The translations under genes and the position numbers were made by a program. 64,000 bases of DNA from Arthrobacter sp. DWC3. GTDB taxonomy: Bacteria; Actinomycetota; Actinomycetes; Actinomycetales; Micrococcaceae. The notes under the pieces are model-generated. The model made no database searches, had not been told where the DNA came from, and saw nothing but the letters and a program-made list of their open reading frames with translations. Where the stretch lies: NCBI RefSeq assembly GCF_002929375.1, contig NZ_PJIP01000001.1, positions 434,001 to 498,000 of the forward strand. Reading direction: 5' to 3'. Below, one piece after another: positions 56,766 through 64,000 of the stretch (the first letter of the stretch is position 1; each line of letters starts with the position of its first letter).

Positions 56766-58115
56766 TCAGGGATTCGTCGACGTGGGAGCCGGTGCCGGCA
56801 CCCACACGAGCCGCGGGGCGTTCTCGTCGGCCGGGCGCAGGCCCAAGTCCTGGGCGGACGCGTAGACCGGTGTGGCCTTGGCGCCCAGTGCCTCCGGACG
56901 CGTGAAGTCCAGCGTGGGCCCCGCGAGGCCCTCACCCGGTCCGAGGGACAGGGTGCGCAGGGCCTCACCGACCTCCGACGGTTCGCTACCGCCCGCCAGT
57001 GCGGCTGCCCGCACCAGGGCGACGACGGCGTCGTGGCTGGCAGGGTCCGCAGCCCAGGCGTCCGCGGAGAACGGGGCGTCACCCGTGAGGTTCTTGATGT
57101 CGGGATCTCCCGCGGCCAGGCGCACGGCGGAGAGGAAGGCGGACATCCCGCGCCCCTGCGCGTCCTGCTGCAGGGCGGTGCTGTCGCCACCCGAGGAGGC
57201 GATGCCGACCAGCTGCCCCGAGGCGGTCCCGTCGAGTTCGGACAGCGCGGAGGCGAAGGCCGGGGCGGTGGCGCCGTCGGCGAGCACCAGGGGTACCGAG
57301 ACGTCGCGGGACTGCAGGGCCTGCACCAGGCGAGCCAGCCGTTGAGGTGTGGCGGCCGAGACGATCACGGCGTCCGCGGGACCGGCGGCCTCCACGGACA
57401 CGCTGCCCGCGGGGGCGCCCGGTGCACGCTGCTGGTCGCCGGTGAGGATGGCGGCCTCCTGGGCGAGCCCTGTCAGGTCGTCGAAGTCCTGGAGGTCGAG
57501 GGTCTGCGCCACCGGCACCGACGCGGCGGCGGGACCGCCGTCGTTGACGAGCAGCACCCTGTCCTTCCCGTTCACGGCGGTCCGCAGTGCCACCTCCACG
57601 GAGGTCCCGGAGGGCACGGTGGTCCAGAGGGACGGAGCAGGTTGGGACGGCTGCGCGTACGGCAGGATCGTCGGAAGGCCGAGTTCCCCGGCGGCCTTCG
57701 CCGCGGCCTGGGCCTGCGGACCCGAGCTCGCCACGACGACGCCGGACACGCCCTGCTCGGCGAGCGCGGCGACAGCGGCGCGGGCGCCGTCCTCCGTGCC
57801 GCGGTCGTTCTGGGTGGACAGGGTCACGGTGGCGCCGCCCTGGGCGAAGCGCTGTGCAGCCACGACTGCGCCCTGCGCGGCCCGGTTGTACTCGGAGCCG
57901 GGCTCACCGGACTGGCCGAGGGTCAGTACGACGCCGATCGAGAGGTCCTCCGGTACGCCCTCGGCGTCAAGCGCCACGGGGACCGTCGCGGCCACGGGGT
58001 CGGGCCGGGGTGCCTCGGTCGGGCGGTTGAGCATCAGGACCAGGGCGATCGCGGCCGCGACGACGGCGACCGCCCCGGCGACGAGCAGCGTCATGAGCCT
58101 GGTGCGCGGGTTCAC
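56766..58115 (-). CDS. Membrane-anchored periplasmic-binding-fold protein in the T7SS island
   Basis: 449 aa. N-terminal membrane segment at about 7-29 (LMTLLVAGAVAVVAAAIALV) rather than a cleavable lipobox, then a Leu/Ile/Val-binding-protein fold: IGVVLTLGQSGEPGSEYNRA, GVVVASSGPQAQAAAKAAGE, PADAVIVSAATPQRLARLVQ, SHDAVVALVRAAALAG. No ABC transporter permease or ATPase gene is adjacent, so it is unlikely to be a classical uptake receptor. The start overlaps the upstream lipoprotein gene in a GTGA; the EssC-like gene follows after 60 bp. It may act as an extracytoplasmic sensor or subunit of the secretion machine. Confidence 0.85.
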   Translation of the reverse strand: MNPRTRLMTLLVAGAVAVVAAAIALVLMLNRPTEAPRPDPVAATVPVALDAEGVPEDLSIGVVLTLGQSGEPGSEYNRAAQGAVVAAQRFAQGGATVTLSTQNDRGTEDGARAAVAALAEQGVSGVVVASSGPQAQAAAKAAGELGLPTILPYAQPSQPAPSLWTTVPSGTSVEVALRTAVNGKDRVLLVNDGGPAAASVPVAQTLDLQDFDDLTGLAQEAAILTGDQQRAPGAPAGSVSVEAAGPADAVIVSAATPQRLARLVQALQSRDVSVPLVLADGATAPAFASALSELDGTASGQLVGIASSGGDSTALQQDAQGRGMSAFLSAVRLAAGDPDIKNLTGDAPFSADAWAADPASHDAVVALVRAAALAGGSEPSEVGEALRTLSLGPGEGLAGPTLDFTRPEALGAKATPVYASAQDLGLRPADENAPRLVWVPAPAPTSTNP

Positions 58116-61054
58116 GCTCCGCTGCCGATCGTGAGCGTGTAGAGGGTCTGCGAGGTGGCGCCGGCCGGCACCTCGAGGTGGAACGGAGGCAGTTTTTCGA
58201 CGGCGGTGAGCGAGGCCTTGAACTGCGCCTGGCGCAGCAGCAGCCCGTCCACGTCGCGGGAGCGGATGTTGGTGTATCCCTCTGCGTTCTGGGAGGCGAG
58301 GGCGAGCTGGAAATCGGCGGTGTCGGCCTTGGCGGCGCTCGTGGCCATGGAGCCGAGCAGGCCGGATCCGTTCACGGAGCGGTCACCGAGATCGAGCATC
58401 ACGTTGTTGAGGCTCGAGGACAGCAGCGCGGCGGCACCTTCGACGTCCCGGGTGGAGCCGGAGGTGCTGGAGGCGATGTTCGCGAGCGAGGACTGCGTGC
58501 GCTCGTCCAGGCTCGCGGCAAGGGCGTCGCCCCGCTCGTTCAGTTCGTTCCGCTGCTTGTCCACCGTCCCGCCGGCATCGGTCACCACCTCGTCCGACGT
58601 CGACGTCAGGCCGGAGATGGAACGGTCGAAGGCCGCGATCACGGATGCGGAACCGGCGTCGCCCACCTCGGCGACCTCACGTACCTGGTCGTCCACGATT
58701 CCCTTGATCTCGGTAGCTGCGTTCTCCGACTCAGTACCGAGAGCCGAAATCTTGTCCTTAAGCGTGTTTTGATCCACCTGCAGCTCCAGCAACTTGGCGG
58801 CAAGCTGCTCGGAGGAACCGATCGCTCCGTCGGAGGAACCAAGCACCTCGTCCAAAGCGGCGTTTATCAGGGACTTCAATTCGCCTTGGTCCGCCCGTGC
58901 AGCAACGTCCAGCGCGGAGACGGCGCGGTCGATCTCGGCGATGTCAATGTCTAGCGCATCAAGTGCCTGAATGGCTCCTTTGTCCTGGGTGATCGTCTCG
59001 ACGGTGGCGAGAACCGAGCTCCATGCAATGGCCTGGTTGTTCAGCCGCACGTCCATCGGGTCCTCGAAGGGCGGGATCAGGTCCAGTGGGGGTAGCACGT
59101 CACCCGGCGCCTGAAGGTTCATCACCCTGTCCATCGTGGGGCCTGTTGGGGTGGGACCTGGTGTGGGTTCGTTCGTTGGGGTGGGACCTGGTGTGGGTTC
59201 GTTCGTTGGGGTGGGACCTGGTGTGGGTTCGTTCGTTGCGGGCTCCTCAGGTCCGCAGGGCGTGGCTGTGAGATACGAGCGCAAATGTTCTGCATCGGTC
59301 GCGGAGATCCGACCACGGTCAGCCAAACGACACAACTCGGCGGCGAGTTGCTCGTTCTGTTGCATGATCGAATATTTCGACGTGCCATCTACCAACTCGC
59401 TCTGGGCAACCGTCGCCGTCCCCTTGATATCGTCCAGATGTTCGTGCAATTCGCCGATTTTGGTGCGAGTGGCCCCAGCGGATTTCTGAGCAGATCTGAT
59501 GGCTGCCTTCATGCTTTCAAGGGCGGGCTGGTAAGAATCATCGGCCTCGGTGCCGTCGAAATTCGCAATGTCTGCACGAACCTTGGTCAACGCGTCGGCT
59601 GTGTCCTGCTGGTTCGTTATGGCGGCGTCGACAGCGCTAATCTGAGGCTGCAGATCATTGACGAGCGCTAGGCCCTCGTTTGCCAAACCCAGCAGGGCGA
59701 CGGTGACGGTCGTCGCGGACCCTCGCAGGGAGCACGTCACGGAGCCCTGTCGGGCGCACTCCTCCGGCGTCGGGTTCTCGGGACCCACGGTGGCCCTGAG
59801 GGAGTCCGCGACCGAGTCCCGGCAGTCCGCACTGACCTTCGCGTAGGCGTCGAGCTGCGCGGCCATGGTCAGGATGCTCGAGTACACGGTGGCGGTCTGC
59901 CCCGGCTTCGGCACCTCGGCGGTGCAGCCGTCGCCGTCGATCGGAACCGTCGGGCGTGCAGCCGTGGTGTCGCCCAGCATGGAATCCACGGCGGAGACCG
60001 TCTGCTGCAGCTGTGACATGGTGGTGGACCGGGTGGCGTTCGTCGCCGCTTCCAGATCCGTGCCGAGGGTTTTCAGCTGCTCCTTCAGGTCCAGCATGGT
60101 GTCGGCGAGAGCCTCGGAGTTGTCACGCAGCTCAGCGGCAGTCTCGACGCCCAGGGTCTCGGAGGTCGTCTCGAGATTCTGCCGGACATCCGTGATGGTG
60201 GACCCCGCTTTGGTCAGCACGGTGTTCACGTCGGAGACCAGCGTGATGGTGCGCCGCTGCAGGTCGAGCTCGGAGCCTGTCCCGGAGGAGAACGCGCCGG
60301 TGATGACGGCGTCCGCACTGAGGTCGGTGTTGAGCCCCGGCTGCACCGCCAGATCGAACGAGGGCACCTGGAAGTCCTCGACGTCGGCCACGAGGCGCAG
60401 TGTGGTGCTCGCACCGGAGCGAGGTGGGGCCAGCACGGTGGCCCACTGCACCACAGCGGCGCCGTCCTCGGTGCTGCTCAGGACGCCGTTGGTGCCGGTG
60501 GTGCCGTCTGCGGATCCCGGGGTGACGTCGTCGGCCCGAACGCCGTCGAGCTTCGTCGATGCGGCAATCGTCAGCGGGGCACCCACGAGCGCGGTGTCGG
60601 TGCGGGTCTGGCCTGCGGCGTCGTACTCGATGGCCTGGGGCTTGACGGTGAGGTTCTCGAGCGTCAGGTCGATCTCCACCGGTCCGGTATGACCCTGCAG
60701 CTCGGCGAGATCCGAGCCGGACCTGCCGCCGGCACGGTACTGCAGGCTCACTCTCACCGGCAGTTCGCCGACCGTCTCCGCCGTGCTGTACTCAGTGTCC
60801 TCGGTGGAGGACTCACCGGTCGCGGTCACCGAGATGGTAGTTCCTTCGATCGTCTCCACGCCGGCTGCCGGTGAGAGCCCTACGCGGACGTGCTGGAGGA
60901 GCTTGACGGGATCGGAAACCGGCTGCGGCTCGGGCGTGGGAGTGCACGACGTCGTAGCGATCAGCCCCACAGCGATGAGGACGGCACTCAACCCCCTTTT
61001 GGGCGCAGTGCTGCCTCTGAGAGTGTGCTGGTGCGTGCGAGACCGTGCGGCCAT
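58112..61054 (-). CDS. Large coiled-coil lipoprotein of the T7SS island
   Basis: About 980 aa. Signal sequence ending in a lipobox-like IATTSC near 41. A beta-rich N-terminal region runs to about 265. Long helical, heptad-rich stretches follow (LDLKEQLKTLGTDLEAATNA; SEQLAAKLLELQVDQNTLKD), broken by a Pro/Thr repeat (TNEPTPGPTP x3, 59145-59234). A final beta segment ends QTLYTLTIGSGA. It lacks the terminal membrane helices of EsaA/YueB, but its size, coiled coils and place beside WXG100 recall them. I chose the ATG at 61054 (TTGGGGACG upstream); a TTG 12 bp earlier is also open. The middle (about 58690-59680) is markedly less GC-rich than the ends. Confidence 0.85.
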   Translation of the reverse strand: MAARSRTHQHTLRGSTAPKRGLSAVLIAVGLIATTSCTPTPEPQPVSDPVKLLQHVRVGLSPAAGVETIEGTTISVTATGESSTEDTEYSTAETVGELPVRVSLQYRAGGRSGSDLAELQGHTGPVEIDLTLENLTVKPQAIEYDAAGQTRTDTALVGAPLTIAASTKLDGVRADDVTPGSADGTTGTNGVLSSTEDGAAVVQWATVLAPPRSGASTTLRLVADVEDFQVPSFDLAVQPGLNTDLSADAVITGAFSSGTGSELDLQRRTITLVSDVNTVLTKAGSTITDVRQNLETTSETLGVETAAELRDNSEALADTMLDLKEQLKTLGTDLEAATNATRSTTMSQLQQTVSAVDSMLGDTTAARPTVPIDGDGCTAEVPKPGQTATVYSSILTMAAQLDAYAKVSADCRDSVADSLRATVGPENPTPEECARQGSVTCSLRGSATTVTVALLGLANEGLALVNDLQPQISAVDAAITNQQDTADALTKVRADIANFDGTEADDSYQPALESMKAAIRSAQKSAGATRTKIGELHEHLDDIKGTATVAQSELVDGTSKYSIMQQNEQLAAELCRLADRGRISATDAEHLRSYLTATPCGPEEPATNEPTPGPTPTNEPTPGPTPTNEPTPGPTPTGPTMDRVMNLQAPGDVLPPLDLIPPFEDPMDVRLNNQAIAWSSVLATVETITQDKGAIQALDALDIDIAEIDRAVSALDVAARADQGELKSLINAALDEVLGSSDGAIGSSEQLAAKLLELQVDQNTLKDKISALGTESENAATEIKGIVDDQVREVAEVGDAGSASVIAAFDRSISGLTSTSDEVVTDAGGTVDKQRNELNERGDALAASLDERTQSSLANIASSTSGSTRDVEGAAALLSSSLNNVMLDLGDRSVNGSGLLGSMATSAAKADTADFQLALASQNAEGYTNIRSRDVDGLLLRQAQFKASLTAVEKLPPFHLEVPAGATSQTLYTLTIGSGA
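59145..59234 (-). repeat. 30-bp tandem repeat, three perfect copies
   Basis: Unit starts at 59145, 59175 and 59205; encodes the decapeptide TNEPTPGPTP three times inside the coiled-coil lipoprotein. Confidence 0.95.
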
Positions 61055-61086
61055 GATCGTCCCCAATTCCGTTCGATGCCTCGTGC

Positions 61087-61092
61087 ATCATA
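61087..61092 (-). promoter_or_regulatory. Possible -10 box for the lipoprotein-kinase arm
   Basis: TATGAT on the minus strand, 33 bp ahead of the lipoprotein ATG, in the 217-bp divergent gap (61055-61271). The -35 region is weak. Confidence 0.35.
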
Positions 61093-61271
61093 CTCATGCG
61101 CGAACGTATTCACTGTTTATGGCTGTCGCGGCGCGCATCATGGTGTTCCGGAACGATGTTCGTCGGTTGGTGGATTTTATGCGGTGGTCTTGGTAGCGTC
61201 ACGTCCGTCCGCTCGCCGGAGATTGTCTCATCCGGCATCGAAGCGGTTATCTCTTGGGGAGGATATTTTTT

Positions 61272-61553
61272 ATGTCGCGTGTGTTGTCTACCGAGCAGGC
61301 GAAGGCCGCTATCGGTCAGGTTCAGTCGATCATCAATGGTGGTTTCACCGATCAGATCTCGGCGCTGGATGCGCAGGGGAAGATCCTGTCGGACCCGAAT
61401 ATCTGGGACGGGCCGTTGGCGTCGCAGTTCCGTGGATCGACGTGGCCGGAGACGAAGGCCGCCCTGGACAAGGCGAAGCAGGAGCTCGAGGAGCTGCGGA
61501 CGCAGCTGCAGAAGATCTCGCAGGACATCTTCTCCGCCGGTGGCGGCGCCTGA
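61272..61553 (+). CDS. WXG100-family secreted protein (EsxA-like)
   Basis: 93 aa, two predicted helices with the turn motif IWDGPLA: Trp45-Asp-Gly47 in the expected central position. The second helix TWPETKAALDKAKQELEELR continues to LQKISQDIF. No signal peptide, as in ESX substrates. ATG at 61272 with GGGGAGG 9 bp upstream; the frame opens 18 bp earlier without a better RBS. It is divergent from the lipoprotein gene and followed by strong hairpins. Known WXG100 proteins form helical dimers exported by FtsK-type T7SS motors, here the 52410-56705 product. Confidence 0.92.
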   Translation: MSRVLSTEQAKAAIGQVQSIINGGFTDQISALDAQGKILSDPNIWDGPLASQFRGSTWPETKAALDKAKQELEELRTQLQKISQDIFSAGGGA

Positions 61554-61578
61554 CGCAGGTCTCCTGATACGAGGTCCG

Positions 61579-61614
61579 GGTGACCGCGCTACTCATATGA
61601 GTGGTGCGGTCACC
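61579..61614. terminator. Near-perfect 36-bp palindrome after WXG100
   Basis: 18-bp arms with only two G-U type mismatches, outer arms GGTGACCGC/GCGGTCACC and inner ACTCAT/ATGAGT. 25 bp past the WXG100 stop. Confidence 0.75.
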
Positions 61615-61641
61615 AGGACGTAGCGGAAACAATGGTTCTCC

Positions 61642-61671
61642 CCGGTGCCGGGTTCTCCCGGCCCGGTTTTT
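61642..61671 (+). terminator. Intrinsic terminator
   Basis: Stem CCGGTGCCGGG/CCCGGCCCGG (one bulged T), tetraloop TTCT, followed by TTTTT: textbook Rho-independent form on the plus strand. Confidence 0.8.
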
Positions 61672-61896
61672 CGGGTTGTTCTGCCGGTTCGAGGTTTTAT
61701 CCGTGTCAGTACTGCTCTTTTGCTGATCTCTTCGGATGCTGGTCTCATTTCGTGGTGGGTCTGTCATCTCGTTGACTCGTCGTATCGCTGGTCTCTTTTC
61801 TTTATCAGTGTGTCCCGTGCGGGTGTCCGCCCGCGCGGTTGACGGTGTGCCGTGTCTGAAGTTTCGTCGTGATGTTGTTCCTGGGGGGCGTTGGTT

Positions 61897-64000
61897 GTGA
61901 CCGATTTCGTGGAGATGCCGTTGTTGCCGGAGTCGGACGCGGCTCATGGGGGCCGATTCAATTACGCGGTCGCGGGGTCGGTGCGGCGGGCGTTCGAGGC
62001 GGCGGCGTCCCGGCTCGAGGAGCAGTCCGGGACCCGGGCGTCGTACGCCACGACGGCGAAAGAGGACTTCAAGGGCCGGTTCTCTGAGATCTTCCAGGCC
62101 AACGCGACCACGGCGACCAGTGACGCTGCCGCTCTGGCGTCGGCGTTGCGGACGGTGGCCGGGTATGTGGGGCAGATGATCGACGCCGGCCATGAGGAAG
62201 ATGATCGGCGGCGGGCGAACAACGAGTGGGTGCGCGAGCACAACGACCGCAACTGGCTCGAGCAAGGCTGGGACTCGGTGTTCGGTGAGGATCCCCGGCC
62301 GAACATGGATCCGGGGCGGGCCCCGTCGTTCGAGGCCGCTTCGGCGTCCACGGGGTCCCGGCAGACCCCGGGCCCCGGCGGCGGCGGGTACGGGGGCGGG
62401 ACGTCCTCGGCGCGGCCTGAGAACCTGCGCACCTTCGCGGCCAACACCCGGGGACTGGATGACGGGCTGGCCTCGGTGCCGGGCACCCTGCAGGGGCACC
62501 TGTCCGATTTCGGGGCGGACTGCTCGTGGGGGTCCCTGGACGCGTCAGGGGTGCTGGCCGCGTATCGGGCGTTCCTGAGCGCGAACGAGCAGGACGCGGT
62601 GTGGGCGGGAACGATCGCGGACGCGTTCGCCGCGGCTGGCGGCGAGGGCGCCGTGTCCACGGTCTCGGACGCGGCGTTGGGCGAGGCGCTGGCCGCGGCC
62701 GGGGTCAGCGCATCCCGGTCGGCGCTGTCGATCGACCCGCCGGCCGCGGCGGGCGCGATGCCGACCAGCGGGTACGCGAATGATCCGGTGAACACCGCCA
62801 CCGGGAACTTCATCGAACCCGAGACGGACCTCGGCTTCGCGGGGGCCGCGTCGAATCTGGTCCTCTCACGCATGTACAACTCCCTGCCCTCGGGCCTGGA
62901 AGTGCCGGGGGTGTTCGGTCCGGGCTGGGCGTCGATCCTGGATCAGCAGCTGGTGCTCTCGGACGAGGGCGCCCGGTGGGTGCGGGCCGACGGCCGCGCC
63001 ATCGACTTCCCCCGCGCCGGCACCGGTTGGGCCCGCGCCGTAGGAGAGAACTACTGGCTGGTGAGCGAGAGCGCTACGGCCGTTGACTTCGCCGAGCTGG
63101 ACTCCCGGCCCGAGGGCGCAGACAAGGGCACGCCTGGTTTCTCCGAGCTGTTGGTGGTCCGCAACAACGAGGGCTGGTGGTGGGCTTTCAGTGCCGCCGG
63201 CGTCTGGCTGGGTGCCGGGTCCGGGCCCGGCCGCACCCTCTCCGTCCACCGTGAAACACCGGTCGACGCAACCGCTTTCACCGATGCCGATGTGTCCGGC
63301 GGCGTGTCTGCTGGTGGTGCGCCGCGGGCGACGCGCCTGTCGCATGTGCGGGGTCGGTTCCTGGACGTCGAGTACCTGGACGGCCGGGTGGTGGTGGTGC
63401 GGGCCTCGGACGGGCGCCGGGTGGAGTACGGGTACGACGACGCCGGTCGGCTGATCGGGGTGACGACCGAGGTCGGGACCCGGACGTACCGGTGGAACGA
63501 TGGCGGTTTGATCGACGCCGTGGTCTCCGCCGCGGGGGTCGTAGAGGCGGAGAACACGTACGACGAGCGGGGCCGGGTGGTCCGGCAGCTCACCCAGCAC
63601 GGGCGGCGGGTCCGGTTCGCGTACCTGCCCGGCCGGGTCACCGCCGTGTCCGACGAGGACGGCACCCGGTCCAACTCCTGGGTCGCCGACGGCAAGGGCC
63701 GTCTGGTCGGTGTCCTGGACTCCGAGGACCGGCGCCAGTCCATGGCCTACGACGCGCACGGGAACCTGGTGTCGTTGACCGAACGCGACGGGTCCGTGAC
63801 CGTCCACGCGTACGACGTCCGGGGGCGCAGGACCCGGACGGTGACCCCGGAGGGCGCGGATCTGACCTACGGGTGGGACGAGCACGACCGCCTGACCACC
63901 CTGGTCACCGCCACCGGCTCCGTGATCACCTACGCGTACGCCGACGACATCACCCGGGACCCGTCCGTGGTGCACGACCCGCTGGGCGGGCGGACCGAGC
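61897..64000 (+). CDS. ESX-like/RHS-repeat polymorphic toxin, 3' end beyond the window
   Basis: At least 701 codons from a GTG with GGGGGG about 8 bp upstream. Residues 1-110: WXG100-like helical hairpin (YAVAGSVRRAFEAAASRLEE; AKEDFKGRFSEIFQAN). A Gly/Pro hinge leads to a second helical module at about 170-285 (NLRTFAANTRGLDDGLASVP; LSANEQDAVWAGTIADAFAA). A DUF6531-type shell entry follows near 295 (NDPVNTATGNFIEPETDLGF), then RHS/YD repeats (YGYDDAGRLIGVTTEVGTRT; YDAHGNLVSLTERDGSVTV). The toxin tip and immunity gene must lie to the right. No signal peptide, consistent with T7SS export. Confidence 0.93.
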   Translation, partial: MTDFVEMPLLPESDAAHGGRFNYAVAGSVRRAFEAAASRLEEQSGTRASYATTAKEDFKGRFSEIFQANATTATSDAAALASALRTVAGYVGQMIDAGHEEDDRRRANNEWVREHNDRNWLEQGWDSVFGEDPRPNMDPGRAPSFEAASASTGSRQTPGPGGGGYGGGTSSARPENLRTFAANTRGLDDGLASVPGTLQGHLSDFGADCSWGSLDASGVLAAYRAFLSANEQDAVWAGTIADAFAAAGGEGAVSTVSDAALGEALAAAGVSASRSALSIDPPAAAGAMPTSGYANDPVNTATGNFIEPETDLGFAGAASNLVLSRMYNSLPSGLEVPGVFGPGWASILDQQLVLSDEGARWVRADGRAIDFPRAGTGWARAVGENYWLVSESATAVDFAELDSRPEGADKGTPGFSELLVVRNNEGWWWAFSAAGVWLGAGSGPGRTLSVHRETPVDATAFTDADVSGGVSAGGAPRATRLSHVRGRFLDVEYLDGRVVVVRASDGRRVEYGYDDAGRLIGVTTEVGTRTYRWNDGGLIDAVVSAAGVVEAENTYDERGRVVRQLTQHGRRVRFAYLPGRVTAVSDEDGTRSNSWVADGKGRLVGVLDSEDRRQSMAYDAHGNLVSLTERDGSVTVHAYDVRGRRTRTVTPEGADLTYGWDEHDRLTTLVTATGSVITYAYADDITRDPSVVHDPLGGRTE

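Larger units (their letters stand above)
61554..61896 (+). other. 343-bp gap between WXG100 and the RHS gene
   Basis: Contains a 36-bp near-perfect palindrome, an intrinsic terminator, and from about 61672 a T-rich, low-GC stretch without a convincing gene. The 3' end holds GGGGGG ahead of the RHS GTG. The T-rich part may contain a separate promoter for the toxin gene. Confidence 0.7.

Noticed and set aside
59145-59234. Three 30-bp repeats considered as a short CRISPR
   Set aside because: No spacers; they encode an in-frame Pro/Thr decapeptide.
58112-61054. Calling the lipoprotein EsaA/YueB outright
   Set aside because: It has a lipobox and coiled coils but no C-terminal membrane helices, so homology cannot be claimed from sequence alone.

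Overview
This is 64 kb of high-GC DNA whose gene content fits a Gram-positive actinobacterium of the Micrococcaceae (Arthrobacter-like). Signs are GC-rich third codon positions, frequent GTG starts, a small SRP RNA next to dnaX, an actinobacterial PEP carboxylase and Lhr helicase, lipoproteins, LPXTG proteins with a class C sortase, and CDP-ribitol type cell-wall genes. This placement is inferred from gene families; no marker gene such as 16S rRNA is present.

Left part (1-19.2 kb): mostly housekeeping genes. The 3'-truncated dnaX overlaps gluQ by 4 bp. They are followed by the SRP RNA, tRNA-Ser(GGA), an MpaB-type oxygenase, glutathione peroxidase, a HAD hydrolase, ribokinase, a conserved protein coupled to a LytR_C protein, and a TetR - epimerase - thiD - DUF6328-like set with two matching operator-like palindromes. 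Next come a lipoprotein plus an LGFP-repeat L,D-transpeptidase carrying a perfect 162-bp tandem repeat, then tgt and several small enzymes.

19.5-26.3 kb: a sortase-assembled pilus locus made of a 1387-aa LPXTG adhesin (probable tip), a 503-aa major pilin and a class C sortase. 26.3-43.5 kb: metabolic and repair genes, namely GH76, an SDR, an acyl-CoA dehydrogenase, ppc, a TspO-like membrane protein, a DedA protein, an RluA-type pseudouridine synthase, Nei, Lhr, and rlmH.

43.7-50.3 kb: a tightly coupled six-gene operon that looks like a CDP-ribitol (teichoic-acid-like glycopolymer) pathway. It encodes a fused cytidylyltransferase/reductase, a LicD-methyltransferase fusion, a small coiled-coil protein, a clan GH-A hydrolase, a glycosyltransferase and a metallophosphoesterase.

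50.3-64 kb: a compact type VII secretion-like island. Read from the divergent promoter region near 61.1 kb, one arm (minus strand) has a 980-aa coiled-coil lipoprotein, a membrane-anchored periplasmic-binding-fold protein, an EssC-like FHA-FtsK ATPase, and a Ser/Thr kinase with one membrane span and an ectodomain. The other arm (plus strand) has a WXG100 protein and, past strong hairpins, an ESX-like/RHS polymorphic toxin that runs off the window. I see no separate EccB/EccD/EccE/MycP or EssA/EssB/EsaB gene here. This minimal, kinase-containing arrangement is the most unusual system in the window.
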